Shown: positions 1 through 9,538 of the stretch, in pieces
How positions within the stretch are numbered: position 1 is the first letter of the stretch
How the letters are laid out: the number at the start of each line of letters is the position of its first letter
Assembly (NCBI RefSeq): GCF_900141935.1
Contig: NZ_FQYX01000017.1
Span: 1-64,000, forward strand
DNA from: Arenibacter nanhaiticus
GTDB taxonomy: Bacteria; Bacteroidota; Bacteroidia; Flavobacteriales; Flavobacteriaceae
Direction of reading: 5' to 3'
Length of the DNA stretch: 64,000 nt
Notes under the pieces: generated by a model
Databases searched by the model: none
What the model was told of the DNA's origin: nothing
The model's input: the letters and a program-made list of their open reading frames with translations, nothing else
Made by a program: the position numbers and the translations under genes

Positions 1-999
1 AACCAAAATATCAGTAGTGCTGTTGTCACCGCAAATGAATCCGTTAATATAGCCTTGGAAAGAGGAGGGAATACCACCATCGATTTTCGCGATGCCGATG
101 CAGATCCAACAAATGAACTGATTACCAGTGCTAATTTAACAGGTACGAACCTTAATATCATTGATGCCGGTGGAACAACGACTGTAGATCTTTCTTCATT
201 GAACGATAGTGGAACCGATGATCAGGTGATATCCACAACAGGTGCGGCTGGCAACATTACCATAGAGAATGGGAATACCCTTGTCCTAAATGTAAACGAT
301 GCGGACAGTGATCCTACCAACGAGATTCAAAACGTTGCTTCTGCTGATGCGTCTGTGACTGTGACTAGAACAGTGAACGATTTTGATCTTTCCGTAAACT
401 TCCCCGCTAACAATGACAACAGTTCAACCAATGAGCTTACAGATTTAAATTTAGCAGCTAATATTTTAAACCTTACCAATCCTGCAACAGGAGGTAACCA
501 GGTAGATCTAAGCGGGTATATGGACAATACGGATGAGCAAACTTTGAGCATTGCTGGAGATCAATTGAGTATCACCGGTGGAAATACGGTTACGGTTCCC
601 ACTGCGGACGGAACTGAAACAATAATGACAGCTGGTAATGATATTAGTGTCACCGGAGATGGAAGCAGTGCAAATCCATATGTTGTTAATAATGTACGGC
701 CAAATATATTTTATCCGCCTTCCATTGCGGTGGACGCCTCTTCAACAGGAACAGGAAGAACCATTAATTTACATTCTCAATATATTGCCCAGTTTGGATC
801 GCCTATGGTATCAAGTAATTTAGCGCCAGCAGCCATACCAACTTATGCTAATACAGACTTGTATTACTATGTTACTTATTATGATAATACTGTATTTGCA
901 AATGTAAGTGTAGATGAATTTGGAGTAATGACCTATGATGTTATTGCATCACCAACAGATTATAATTCCCTTATCAACGTAGTTTTTGTAGTAAAATAA
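1..999 (+). CDS. C-terminal part of a repeat-rich surface protein (partial)
   Basis: The reading frame is open from base 1, so the gene begins upstream of the window and only its last 332 codons are seen. The protein is rich in Asp, Asn and Thr and carries a recurring motif of the form DADxDPTNE (near codons 33-39 and 100-108) alternating with short beta-type segments such as VDLSxxxD. Such Asp/Asn-rich beta repeats are common in long secreted adhesin-like proteins of Flavobacteriaceae. No canonical type IX sorting domain is evident at the C-terminus, which ends in a hydrophobic VVFVVK. The T9SS substrate and PorP/SprF gene follow immediately, so a cell-surface or secreted role is likely, but the exact function is unknown. 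Confidence in the coding call is high and in the function low. Confidence 0.8.
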   Translation, partial: NQNISSAVVTANESVNIALERGGNTTIDFRDADADPTNELITSANLTGTNLNIIDAGGTTTVDLSSLNDSGTDDQVISTTGAAGNITIENGNTLVLNVNDADSDPTNEIQNVASADASVTVTRTVNDFDLSVNFPANNDNSSTNELTDLNLAANILNLTNPATGGNQVDLSGYMDNTDEQTLSIAGDQLSITGGNTVTVPTADGTETIMTAGNDISVTGDGSSANPYVVNNVRPNIFYPPSIAVDASSTGTGRTINLHSQYIAQFGSPMVSSNLAPAAIPTYANTDLYYYVTYYDNTVFANVSVDEFGVMTYDVIASPTDYNSLINVVFVVK

Positions 1000-1030
1000 T
1001 TAGAGGAAACAACAAACACAGAATAAAGGT

Positions 1031-3055
1031 TTGAAAACAAGCACTAAATATAAAATTCTTTTTGTTGCTCTAGTAAGTACATTACTAGGGGGTCATGGGG
1101 CATACGCGCAGTTTTTGCTTCAGGCACCTCATAGTAGCGATGAACATAACTACAAATGGTACGAGGCCACAGACACCAATACTGTTTTGGGAACCGACTT
1201 CTTTTATGAGGTGACCCAACCAGGTATTTATTTTGCAACCTATGACGGGACACTTTGTGGCGCTAATGCCAGTGGATACTTTATAGTAACCGATTGTAAT
1301 TCTCCCAATAATGAAGTAACCCTCGATATTTCGTCAAGTGTTGGCGGAGGCGCCACGGTGAGTTGGACTCCCGCTGTCAGTGGCGATCAATTACGGCCCG
1401 TAGTTACGGCAACTACGAACGTAGAAAAATATACGGCCACCCTTACCAAAGCTGGCTGCGATACAAATCTGCCCAATTTTACCGTGGTATGTATGTACCA
1501 ATCCAGTGACCTTCTGAATGATCTTATAGTAGTCAATGAAGATGAGTCGGTGGTGATCCCCATTTTTGATAATGACCTAAATTTACCCGATAATGGAATG
1601 CTTACGGTCTCTAATCCGTTTAATGGCAACATAAGCATTGATGATAATGGAACACCGAATAATCCGACCGATGACCTTGTTACCTTTACGCCAAATCCTA
1701 ATTTTAATGGAAACACTTCCTTTACCTATACCGTTTGTAATATCCTTGGAGATTGTAGTACGGCTACCGTTGATGTAACTGTTTTGCCAATTGTAGATGC
1801 TTTCGATGATACCATAGTTACTTGGGAAAACGAGCCTATGAATATTAATATTCTGGCAAACGATAACGATATTCCAGTGACGGGTACAATAGTAACCACA
1901 ATCCCGGTAAACGGTACCGTGCTTATAAACGATAACGGGACCCCTAACGACCTTACCGATGACGATTTTACCTATACCCCGAATTTGGATTATGTGGGGC
2001 CAGACGAATTTACCTATACCATATGTGATGCTAATTTAAAGTGTAGCAACGCTAAAGTACAAGTAATGGTAAATGCCAAGGACGTGGTTGATATCGATAG
2101 TGATAACGACGGTATTCTGGATAGTTTTGAGGATTTAAATTTAGATGGAGATAACGACCCTTCTACAAATCCGACAGATACCGATGGCGATGGTATTCCC
2201 GATTATTTGGATATCGATAGTGATAACGATGGTATACCCGATAATGTAGAAGCACAGACAACATTAGGATATATTCCCCCTAGTGGTATAGATGCCAACA
2301 ATAATGGTCTGGACGATGCCTATGAACAAGATGGGAATTTAGGACTGTTTCCTATAGATACGGATGGAGACGGTATACCCGACTACCTGGATGACGATAG
2401 TGATGAGGATGGGGTGCCCGATTATATAGAAGGCCACGATCACAACCATGACGGTATTCCGGATGTGGTAATTATTGGCTCCGATAAGGATAATGACGGT
2501 CTAGATGATGGTTATGAGGGTGCTGTTTTAATAGATATAGATGTGAACGACGAAATTGACGATCCGATAAATGATCTTCCCGATACAGACGGCGATGACG
2601 AGGTAGACTATAGAGATCCTGATGACGATGGAGATGGAATTTTAACACAGGATGAAGATACCAATGGAGACAGGAATTTTGCCAATGATGATTTTGACGG
2701 GGATGGTATTCCAAATTATTTAGATTCTGATCTGATTGTTTTAGAAGACGAGCTCGAAGTCTTCAACATAATTACACCCAATAATGACGGGATACATGAT
2801 GTATTGACCATTAAAGGGATTGAGAATTATCCAAATAACACCATAAAAGTATACAATAGATGGGGCGTTTTGGTGTATGGAACCAGAGGGTATAACAATA
2901 GCTCCAATTATTTTGATGGCACCTCCGAAGGAAGGGTGACCGTAGCAAGGGATAATAAATTACCGGTAGGCACCTATTTCTATATATTGAATTACGCCAA
3001 AACTGCCGATGGGAAAATGACCACCCTTACGGGATATATTTACATAAATAGATAA
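1031..3055 (+). CDS. T9SS-secreted protein with TSP3 repeats and gliding-type C-terminal domain
   Basis: A 674-residue secreted protein. Residues 1-26 form a signal peptide ending AYAQ. Two cadherin/Ig-like beta domains follow (about 165-255 and 255-350, each with a VxxNDN-like start and an FTYTxC strand). Then come many Asp-rich thrombospondin type 3 calcium-binding repeats ([17 protein letters not shown]) from about 355 to 575. The last 85 residues match the CHU_C / gliding motility-associated C-terminal family ([26 protein letters not shown]), the type B sorting domain of the type IX secretion system. The start is a TTG placed after AAAGG; no better ATG precedes the signal peptide. The PorP/SprF gene begins 3 nt after the stop, and such pairs usually act together in export or surface anchoring. 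Role: probable adhesin or surface protein. Confidence 0.88.
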   Translation: MKTSTKYKILFVALVSTLLGGHGAYAQFLLQAPHSSDEHNYKWYEATDTNTVLGTDFFYEVTQPGIYFATYDGTLCGANASGYFIVTDCNSPNNEVTLDISSSVGGGATVSWTPAVSGDQLRPVVTATTNVEKYTATLTKAGCDTNLPNFTVVCMYQSSDLLNDLIVVNEDESVVIPIFDNDLNLPDNGMLTVSNPFNGNISIDDNGTPNNPTDDLVTFTPNPNFNGNTSFTYTVCNILGDCSTATVDVTVLPIVDAFDDTIVTWENEPMNINILANDNDIPVTGTIVTTIPVNGTVLINDNGTPNDLTDDDFTYTPNLDYVGPDEFTYTICDANLKCSNAKVQVMVNAKDVVDIDSDNDGILDSFEDLNLDGDNDPSTNPTDTDGDGIPDYLDIDSDNDGIPDNVEAQTTLGYIPPSGIDANNNGLDDAYEQDGNLGLFPIDTDGDGIPDYLDDDSDEDGVPDYIEGHDHNHDGIPDVVIIGSDKDNDGLDDGYEGAVLIDIDVNDEIDDPINDLPDTDGDDEVDYRDPDDDGDGILTQDEDTNGDRNFANDDFDGDGIPNYLDSDLIVLEDELEVFNIITPNNDGIHDVLTIKGIENYPNNTIKVYNRWGVLVYGTRGYNNSSNYFDGTSEGRVTVARDNKLPVGTYFYILNYAKTADGKMTTLTGYIYINR

Positions 3056-3058
3056 TAA

Positions 3059-4027
3059 ATGCTAAACTTTTTAAATACCATATCAGCCTATAAGCTGTTA
3101 ACTATTGGAATGACGGTCATGGTTTTGTTTCTTGGATTAAAAGTTCAGGCTCAGCAAGATTCGCAGTATACTCAATATATGTATAATACCGTTAGCGTAA
3201 ATCCCGGATATGCAGGTTCTCGCGGTCATATGAGTATTGCCGCGCTGCACCGCTCCCAATGGGTGGGCTTAGAAGGAGCACCCAAAACTCAAACATTAAA
3301 TGTCCATTCCCCAATAGGGTATAGAGGAGTAGGATTGGGAGTTTCTATAGTAAATGATCAGATTGGGCCAACCTCGGAAACCTATTTTGATACGGATTTC
3401 TCCTATACTATTTTTACATCAACAACGGGGCGCGTTAGTTTCGGGCTAAAAGCCAGTGCTCATTTGTTGGACATCCGCTTTTCCGAGCTTAATCAGGACC
3501 AAAATAATCCAGGCGGGCAAGATCCTAGCCTGCAACAGGATATAAAAAATAAATTTGCTCCCAATATAGGGGCTGGGGTATATTATCATACCGAAAAATA
3601 TTATTTGGGGGTGTCGGTGCCCAGATTTTTGCAAACGACACATTTTGACGGGGAAAACCTATCAACGGCAAAGGAGCAAATGAATTTTTACCTGATAACA
3701 GGCTACGTTTTTGATATTAACGAGACTCTAAAATTTAAACCTACCGTCTTGTCAAAGGTTGTACAAGGGGCGCCCTTGCAAATAGATGTATCGGCTAATT
3801 TCATGTATAACGAGAAGTTTATAGTAGGCGCAGGATACCGTTGGAATGCTGCTGTTAGTGCCATGATTGGCTTTCAGCTATCCAGCGAATTCCTGATCGG
3901 GATGGGATACGATAAAGAAACTACAGCCTTGGGTAGGGCTACTTTTAATGACGGCTCTTTCGAAATAATCTTGAGATACGACCTTATTAAAAAACTCGGG
4001 AATTTAAAATCACCTCGGTTTTTCTAA
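3059..4027 (+). CDS. PorP/SprF family type IX secretion system membrane protein
   Basis: A 322-residue outer-membrane beta-barrel protein. The N-terminal signal peptide ends near VQAQQ (about residue 32) and is followed by the family hallmark QYTQYMYNTxxVNPGYAGSRG, then amphipathic strands and a C-terminal strand ending in Phe. SprF of Flavobacterium johnsoniae is needed for secretion of the adjacent SprB adhesin. Here the gene is 3 nt downstream of a CHU_C-type T9SS substrate, so it most likely helps export or anchor that protein. It is almost certainly co-transcribed with the upstream gene. The specific substrate pairing is inference from position. Confidence 0.9.
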   Translation: MLNFLNTISAYKLLTIGMTVMVLFLGLKVQAQQDSQYTQYMYNTVSVNPGYAGSRGHMSIAALHRSQWVGLEGAPKTQTLNVHSPIGYRGVGLGVSIVNDQIGPTSETYFDTDFSYTIFTSTTGRVSFGLKASAHLLDIRFSELNQDQNNPGGQDPSLQQDIKNKFAPNIGAGVYYHTEKYYLGVSVPRFLQTTHFDGENLSTAKEQMNFYLITGYVFDINETLKFKPTVLSKVVQGAPLQIDVSANFMYNEKFIVGAGYRWNAAVSAMIGFQLSSEFLIGMGYDKETTALGRATFNDGSFEIILRYDLIKKLGNLKSPRFF

Positions 4028-4200
4028 TACAATTCTTTTTAGGACCTTCAAAATACCGCGACACCTCCCGAGAAGGGGAACAGCAGTTGTTTTTAATGAA
4101 AATATAGACTAATGTTACCTAGTTTAGGTAGTCTGAGCATCATTAAATGTCAATTCTCAAAAAATAGTATTACTTTCCAAAAAAAAGGAATTTTCCTCTG

Positions 4201-4226
4201 AAAAAATGCCCATGGGCACTTTTTTA
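4201..4226 (+). terminator. Possible rho-independent terminator
   Basis: A short perfect palindrome TGCCCATGGGCA sits between an A-run and a T-run, 170 nt after the PorP/SprF stop and before idi. The stem is only 5 bp with a 2-nt loop if drawn strictly, so it is a weak candidate. Confidence 0.35.
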
Positions 4227-4313
4227 GAGTATAAAATTCTAACATTTTAAGCTGAATTAATATTTATGATAGCCTTAACCCATATAATTGGGGAAAGATT
4301 TTATTTTTACAAA

Positions 4314-4847
4314 ATGGAAGAGGAAAAAGTAATTTTGGTAAATCAATTTGATGAACAAATTGGGGTGATGCCTAAAATGGAAGCCCATGAAAAAGCCTTA
4401 CTTCATAGGGCCTTTTCGGTCTTTGTTATGAACGACAAAGGAGAAACAATGATACAACAAAGAGCCGCCCATAAATACCATTCCCCCTTATTATGGACAA
4501 ATACTTGTTGCAGCCACCAAAGAGTGGGAGAAAGCAATACTGAAGCAGGCAGAAGAAGGTTGGTTGAGGAAATGGGATTTGAAGTGCCTTTAAAGGAGGT
4601 TGTGTCTTTTATTTATAAAGCACCTTTCGATAACGGGCTTACAGAACATGAGTACGATCATGTGATGATTGGCCATTACAATGGGGAGCCCAATATTAAT
4701 CCAGAAGAAGTAGCCTCCTGGAAATGGATGAAACCCGTAGATATAAAGAAAGACATGGAGAAATCTCCAGAAATTTATACAGCTTGGTTTAAAATTATCT
4801 TCGAGAAATTTTATGACCATATAACTCAGGATAGCACTGCAATATGA
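4314..4847 (+). CDS. idi: Isopentenyl-diphosphate delta-isomerase (type I)
   Basis: Interconverts isopentenyl and dimethylallyl diphosphate, balancing precursors for isoprenoids including carotenoids. The 177-residue protein has the Nudix-like type I Idi core: HRAFSVFV, WTNTCCSHQRVGE with the active-site Cys near residue 67, the Nudix-like RRRLVEEMGF, and the acidic HEYDHVM metal-binding stretch. An upstream in-frame ATG at 4266 would add 16 residues unlike the family N-terminus, so the ATG at 4314 (MEEEKVILVN) is preferred. The stop overlaps the start of the pterin synthase gene by 4 nt, indicating translational coupling. The carotenoid operon at 43.9-47.6 kb is a downstream consumer of its product. 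Confidence 0.93.
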   Translation: MEEEKVILVNQFDEQIGVMPKMEAHEKALLHRAFSVFVMNDKGETMIQQRAAHKYHSPLLWTNTCCSHQRVGESNTEAGRRRLVEEMGFEVPLKEVVSFIYKAPFDNGLTEHEYDHVMIGHYNGEPNINPEEVASWKWMKPVDIKKDMEKSPEIYTAWFKIIFEKFYDHITQDSTAI

Positions 4848-5260
4848 GAGTAAAGGTGAGTAGGAAAGCGCATTTTAATGCTGCGCATAGACTGTTTAGG
4901 CCCGATTGGAGTTTTGAAAAGAATGAGGAGGTTTTTGGCCTGTGCAATAATCCCAATTTTCACGGACATAACTACGAACTCATAGTGAGTGTTACCGGAA
5001 AAATAGATCCGGAAACAGGCTTTGTAATAGATATGAAAGTTCTTAAGGATCTTATCAAAACAGAAATCGAAGATTCCTTGGACCATAAAAATCTGAATAT
5101 AGAAATTGAAGAGTTTAAAACGGTAAACCCTACCGCAGAAAATATAGCCGTTTTTATATGGAACAAGCTTAGACCCTTTATAGACGCATCAAACGACTTA
5201 GAAGTAGTTTTATACGAGACCCCTAGAAATTTTGTTACCTATACGGGTCCCGAAGCTTAA
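4844..5260 (+). CDS. queD: 6-carboxytetrahydropterin synthase / 6-pyruvoyl tetrahydropterin synthase family
   Basis: A 138-residue T-fold protein that converts dihydroneopterin triphosphate to a tetrahydropterin, in bacteria usually the QueD step towards 7-deazaguanine (preQ0/queuosine). Visible zinc ligands are His15 (FNAAHR) and His40/His42 (NFHGHNY), with the likely catalytic Cys34 just before them. The DHKNLN motif and the C-terminal acidic strand VVLYET are also present. The length is typical. Its ATG overlaps the idi stop (ATGA). The window also holds tgt, which inserts the queuosine precursor into tRNA, consistent with a QueD role, but no other que genes are nearby. Confidence 0.88.
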   Translation: MRVKVSRKAHFNAAHRLFRPDWSFEKNEEVFGLCNNPNFHGHNYELIVSVTGKIDPETGFVIDMKVLKDLIKTEIEDSLDHKNLNIEIEEFKTVNPTAENIAVFIWNKLRPFIDASNDLEVVLYETPRNFVTYTGPEA

Positions 5261-5356
5261 TTTTTTTAAGAAGATGAGGTCTAGGGCTATTCCTAACAAT
5301 TATACCCCTAAGGACTACTATCAATATAAATTTATACATTACTATTTAATTTCAAT

Positions 5357-6325
5357 ATGAAAATACACCCATTAAAATTTAATCCTATACTGAAAGAACG
5401 CCTATGGGGCGGTACTAAATTAAAAGATGTACTAGGAAAGCCCATCGAGAATGATATTACTGGTGAAAGCTGGGAATTATCGGCAGTGGAGGGTGATGTG
5501 TCCGTTGTGGCCAATGGCGACCTACAAGGAACTTCTTTGCAGAAACTGATCAATGAGTATCCGGAAGAATTATTGGGGAAAAGTGTGTTTGAGCGTTTTG
5601 GGAATGAATTTCCAATTCTTATAAAGTTTATCGATGCCAAACAAGATCTTTCTATTCAGTTACATCCAAATGATGAACTAGCCAAAAAACGCCATAATTC
5701 TTTTGGGAAAACAGAAATGTGGTATATCATGGATGCCGATAAGGGTGCAGAACTTATCGTAGGCTTCAATAAGGACGTTTCTAAGGAAGAATATGCCAAA
5801 AGTATTGAAGACGATACGCTCTTAGAGTTGTTAAATTATGAAACGGTAAAAGAAGGAGATACCTTTTTTATCAATACTGGTAAAATACATGCCATCGGAG
5901 CCGGAGTGCTATTGGCCGAAATTCAGCAGACTTCCGATATTACCTATAGAGTGTTCGATTTTAACAGAAAAGATAAGGACGGCAACCTAAGGGAACTTCA
6001 TACAGAATTGGCCCTGGATGCAGTAGACTACGAAAAGAAGGACGATTTTAAGGTGAAGTACTCTGTGGAAAAAGATACTGTTAATCAGATGGTGGCCTGC
6101 CCTTATTTTAACACTAACTTTTTGGAGCTAACAGAAGATTTGGAATTGGACATCACAACGCGAGATTCTTTTACCATATATATGTGTGTAGGGGGAAGCG
6201 CAACTGTAGAGAACGATTTTGGCAGTGCTAAAATTAATAAAGGAGAGACAGTTTTGATCCCTGCAAATTCCAATTTCATTAAATTAATATCAAGCGGAGC
6301 AAAACTTTTAGAGGTTACAATCTGA
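5357..6325 (+). CDS. manA: Mannose-6-phosphate isomerase, class I
   Basis: Interconverts mannose 6-phosphate and fructose 6-phosphate, linking glycolysis to GDP-mannose and surface polysaccharides. The 322-residue length matches the short, Firmicutes/Bacteroidetes ManA type. Family features are the N-terminal ERLWGGTKL, the zinc-binding SIQLHPND (about residues 98-105), GKTEMWYIM, the INTGKIHAIGAGVLLAEIQQ segment with a metal-binding His, and a C-terminal cupin strand. It lies 96 nt after queD with no obvious terminator between. Confidence 0.93.
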   Translation: MKIHPLKFNPILKERLWGGTKLKDVLGKPIENDITGESWELSAVEGDVSVVANGDLQGTSLQKLINEYPEELLGKSVFERFGNEFPILIKFIDAKQDLSIQLHPNDELAKKRHNSFGKTEMWYIMDADKGAELIVGFNKDVSKEEYAKSIEDDTLLELLNYETVKEGDTFFINTGKIHAIGAGVLLAEIQQTSDITYRVFDFNRKDKDGNLRELHTELALDAVDYEKKDDFKVKYSVEKDTVNQMVACPYFNTNFLELTEDLELDITTRDSFTIYMCVGGSATVENDFGSAKINKGETVLIPANSNFIKLISSGAKLLEVTI

Positions 6326-6332
6326 AAATGAT

Positions 6333-6340
6333 TACTTTTG
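6333..6340 (+). promoter_or_regulatory. Bacteroidetes -7 promoter element
   Basis: TACTTTTG matches the Bacteroidetes -7 consensus TAnnTTTG, 16 nt before the ATG at 6357. No clear upstream TTG is seen, so the call rests on one element. Confidence 0.45.
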
Positions 6341-6356
6341 CATAAAAATATTAGCA

Positions 6357-6626
6357 ATGGCAAGTATAAAGAATTTAAAAAAGGACATCAATTACGTTTT
6401 AGGAGATATCATCGAAGCTGTTTACCTAGTTGAGGCTTCGGCAAATAAAGAAAACTCTACAGAAGCAAATGCAATTGTAGATGAGGCGATAGCAACCTTT
6501 GATGACTTAATTGAAAAAGTGAACAAGAAAGATGTTGAGAACAGAAAAGCACATCTTAAAGTTGTAAAACAAGAATTAGAGACCAAAGCTGGTGCTTTAA
6601 TCGAACAACTTAATAAAATAGGGTAA
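6357..6626 (+). CDS. Small conserved alpha-helical protein, function unknown
   Basis: An 89-residue, highly charged protein with no signal peptide or membrane segment. The sequence is almost entirely helical and amphipathic, ending in a Lys/Glu-rich coil (KQELETKAGALIEQLNKIG). I recognise the type as a conserved short protein of Flavobacteriaceae but know no function. It starts 32 nt after manA, has its own -7 element and is closed by a strong terminator. Confidence 0.75.
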   Translation: MASIKNLKKDINYVLGDIIEAVYLVEASANKENSTEANAIVDEAIATFDDLIEKVNKKDVENRKAHLKVVKQELETKAGALIEQLNKIG

Positions 6627-6650
6627 TCCTAAAATAAAGTCTAAAAAAAA

Positions 6651-6675
6651 GCATCCTTTCCAGGATGCTTTTTTT
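6651..6675. terminator. Bidirectional rho-independent terminator
   Basis: GCATCC / GGATGC stem with a 6-nt loop, flanked by an A-run on the left and T8 on the right. It lies between two convergent genes and can serve both. Confidence 0.85.
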
Positions 6676-6678
6676 TGT

Positions 6679-7392
6679 TTATTGTTTCGCTTGGGCCTTA
6701 GAGGCTTCTACATATTTTTTTAATTCCTTCCCGTATTTGGATTCGGCAACTTCGGGAGTTAAAGATTTGTTGATGGAGTCCAAGTATTTAATATTGGCGT
6801 CCGATACTTCTTTTATTGCAATGTAAGGTGCTATATAAGAGTCTACATTGTTCATCGCAAAATTAAGCGCAAATAAGTACCCCCTGCGAACATTCTTATC
6901 GCTTAAATCTTGAAGAGAATCCATTACAGCAGTATTAGCCTGATTTGCAGGGTCAAGACTAGCTCTTAGATAATCTAAGTTTTTGGTGTTGAATTTAGAC
7001 ATTACCGCTTGATATTCCTTTAACTTTTCATGGGTTTTAGATCCCTCAATTTTGGCATTGGTATCAAAGGTATTCCATGCAGTGTTTATGGTGATACTTC
7101 CTGGTTCTCCAAAAAAAGTGATTCGGTCGTTGATATCGTTGTTGTCTTTCTTGTCCAAGTATAGGTAAAACAATTCCGGACTTTCCAAAGTAGTGGTAAA
7201 AGAGAATTTTCCATCCCCAGAAATCGAAAGAGAATCAATATTGACCAAAGTCGAGTCTGGTACATGTTGCAAATACAAGGTTCCTTTTTTTAGTCCTTTT
7301 ACGTTACCCGATACCGTCATCGTATTTTCGGCATTGCCTCCACACGAGCTTATAAAAAGGGTTATGGCAGCAGCCATTAATATTTTCTTCAT
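6679..7392 (-). CDS. DUF4369 domain-containing lipoprotein
   Basis: A 237-residue protein with a lipoprotein signal: hydrophobic residues 6-14 then ISSC with Cys17 as the lipidated residue. After that comes a DUF4369-type beta domain (MTVSGNVKGLKKGTLYLQHVPDS, then DSLSISGDGKFSF), common in the N-terminal half of Bacteroidetes TlpA-like thioredoxins, here without any thioredoxin domain. The C-terminal half is helical. It is probably anchored in the outer membrane, periplasmic side. Role unknown. Confidence 0.85.
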   Translation of the reverse strand: MKKILMAAAITLFISSCGGNAENTMTVSGNVKGLKKGTLYLQHVPDSTLVNIDSLSISGDGKFSFTTTLESPELFYLYLDKKDNNDINDRITFFGEPGSITINTAWNTFDTNAKIEGSKTHEKLKEYQAVMSKFNTKNLDYLRASLDPANQANTAVMDSLQDLSDKNVRRGYLFALNFAMNNVDSYIAPYIAIKEVSDANIKYLDSINKSLTPEVAESKYGKELKKYVEASKAQAKQ

Positions 7393-7437
7393 AGTTTAAA
7401 TTTAGCAATACAAATATCATTAAAGTTAATGGAATTT

Positions 7438-8700
7438 TTAACCTTTTGATGCAATTTCCATAAGAATTGTACAAAGGATAGCACCACCTGTTCCAACCAC
7501 ATAACCAAATACGGCCAACAAAACTCCTACAGAGGTCAGGGAAGGATGAAACTCAGCGGCTACGACCGGTGCAGAAGCTGCTCCGCCCACATTAGCCTGG
7601 CTCCCAACAGCCAGGAAAAAATAAGGGGCCTTGATTAATTTGGCGACCAATATTAACAAAACTGCATGTATGGTAATCCAAATGAATCCAATAAGGATCA
7701 ATCCAGGGTTTTCAAATACCTTGCTCAAATCCATTTTCATTCCAATGGTTGCTACCAATAGGTAAATAAAGACACTTCCTATTTTACTGGCTCCGGCACC
7801 TTCATAGTTCTTGGCCTTGGTAAAGGAAAGGGCAATGCCGGCAACAGTGGCAAGGACAACTAGCCAAAAGAAATTAGACCCTAAAAAGGATAAGAAGCTT
7901 TTTTTATTACTGACAGCGTCAAAAGTACCAATTAAAAAAGAACTTATAAAGTCACCGAAAAAATGTGCCGCCCCAACGGCAGAAAAAGCAAAAAAGAGCA
8001 TCATCATATAATCCGTTAGGGTAGGGACCCTAGTGATTTTTTCTGAAAAAGCCGATACCTTAATCCGTAGTTTTTCAATGGCCGAAGTGTCGGCCTTTAA
8101 CCAACGATCTATTTTTTTTGTCTTCCCGACCCCTAGTAAGATAATGGCCATCCAAACGTTGGCAACGACAATATCTACCAGTACCATTCCGCCATACTTC
8201 TCCGGATTGTAGTTGTATATCTCTAACATAGCAGCCTGGTTGGCACCGCCACCAATCCAACTCCCGGCAATGGTAGACAAACCTCTCCAAATAGCATCAA
8301 AATCATTTCCGCCAACAGTCTCAGGAGAAAAAATAGAGACTATTAAAATAGCAATAGGTCCGCCTATGATAATACCGACCGAGCCGGTGAAGAACATTAT
8401 CAAAGCCTTGGAACCAAGGTCTTTTATGGCTTTTAAATCTATGCTTAAGGTCATTAATACCAAAGCCGCAGGAAGTAAATACCTACTGGCCATATAATAT
8501 AAATTAGAAGTATCATCCGAAACAAGTCCACTACTGGCCAAAATAGCGGGTAATAAATAACACATTAAAACTGCTGGGACAAAATTGTAGAATTTGCTCC
8601 AAAATCCCGTTTTAATGGAGGAGGTGTAAAAAATAAACCCTAAACATAAGGTTAGGAGTCCAAAAACGACAGCATCGTTGGTAATTATAGGTTCAGTCAT
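7438..8700 (-). CDS. DUF819 family integral membrane protein
   Basis: A 420-residue protein with about ten predicted transmembrane helices. It contains the conserved Gly-rich SWIGGGANQAAM and GGAASAPVVAAEFH segments, arranged as an inverted repeat as in DUF819 (YjcL-like) proteins, a family resembling carboxylate or sodium-linked transporters. An upstream ATG at 8772 would overlap the preceding phosphatase gene and add a non-hydrophobic tail, so MTEPIITND at 8700 is preferred. It lies 34 nt downstream of the HAD gene on the same strand. Substrate unknown. Confidence 0.87.
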   Translation of the reverse strand: MTEPIITNDAVVFGLLTLCLGFIFYTSSIKTGFWSKFYNFVPAVLMCYLLPAILASSGLVSDDTSNLYYMASRYLLPAALVLMTLSIDLKAIKDLGSKALIMFFTGSVGIIIGGPIAILIVSIFSPETVGGNDFDAIWRGLSTIAGSWIGGGANQAAMLEIYNYNPEKYGGMVLVDIVVANVWMAIILLGVGKTKKIDRWLKADTSAIEKLRIKVSAFSEKITRVPTLTDYMMMLFFAFSAVGAAHFFGDFISSFLIGTFDAVSNKKSFLSFLGSNFFWLVVLATVAGIALSFTKAKNYEGAGASKIGSVFIYLLVATIGMKMDLSKVFENPGLILIGFIWITIHAVLLILVAKLIKAPYFFLAVGSQANVGGAASAPVVAAEFHPSLTSVGVLLAVFGYVVGTGGAILCTILMEIASKG

Positions 8701-8734
8701 GAATGATAGATTTGTATGGTCTTTAAAGTAGATT

Positions 8735-9538
8735 TTATGAAAGGTTCTGTTGGATAAAAAAGGCAACCCCATTTTCAGTATGTGGTAAGGTCACATAATC
8801 TGCAATGGCCTTCACTTCTTCCCTGGCATTGCCAACGGCAACCCCACAGCCCACATGCATAAGCATTTCCATATCATTGTAGTTGTCGCCAAAGGCTACC
8901 ACATCTTTTAGGGTCTCCTCTGGGGATAACAAAGAAGCAATGGCCGAAAGTTTCGATACCGACTTTGGGGAAACCTCAATAAGCGTGTCGTTAGATCTGT
9001 AAAAATGGAGTGTCTCGCCCATTTTTTCCTCCAGTATGGGGAGAATGGCATCGGCAGATTCCTTAGTGCACATCATCATAATTTTATGGGCTCCAATGCT
9101 CCTGTTGCTCCAGTCCTGTAGCGTATCAGTAGTAGCCCTTATTTTCGGCGTTACATGGGTATGGTGAATTTCTCGTTCTACCCTAACAGAGTTCCTAGGC
9201 ACGTACCACTCGTCTTGGTAATACAGCCCTAAATCAATTTCAAAGGGCTCCGATAACTGATGCAGCTCATGTAAAAATGTCATTTCAATGAGGGTCGAAG
9301 AGATTACCTGGTTGTCCTTGTCCAATACCAAAGCGCCATTATAACAAATTATAGGTTGCTCGTTAATGGCCAGTTGCTTTTGAATATAGTGCATAGAAGA
9401 AGGCATCCTTGCCGAAACCAAGGTTATTTTTGTCTCCTTCTTAATACGGGTAATTTCCGAGATGGTAAAGTCAGAAACTTCACTTTTAGTCGTTAAAAGC
9501 GTACCATCAATATCTGAGCATAATATTTTGTATTTCAT
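8735..9538 (-). CDS. HAD superfamily Cof-type phosphatase
   Basis: A 267-residue Cof/SupH-like phosphatase of the HAD IIB class. Motif I is DIDGTLL (nucleophile Asp), motif II the SAR in LVSARMP, and motif IV GDNYNDMEML near the C-terminus followed by GVAVGNA. Substrates in this class are usually sugar phosphates, FMN or PLP and cannot be read from sequence. MKYKILCSDIDG at 9538 is the natural start; the longer frame adds a 31-residue tail unlike the family. It is paralogous to the HAD gene at 62761-63573 and sits just upstream of the DUF819 transporter. Confidence 0.9.
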   Translation of the reverse strand: MKYKILCSDIDGTLLTTKSEVSDFTISEITRIKKETKITLVSARMPSSMHYIQKQLAINEQPIICYNGALVLDKDNQVISSTLIEMTFLHELHQLSEPFEIDLGLYYQDEWYVPRNSVRVEREIHHTHVTPKIRATTDTLQDWSNRSIGAHKIMMMCTKESADAILPILEEKMGETLHFYRSNDTLIEVSPKSVSKLSAIASLLSPEETLKDVVAFGDNYNDMEMLMHVGCGVAVGNAREEVKAIADYVTLPHTENGVAFFIQQNLS

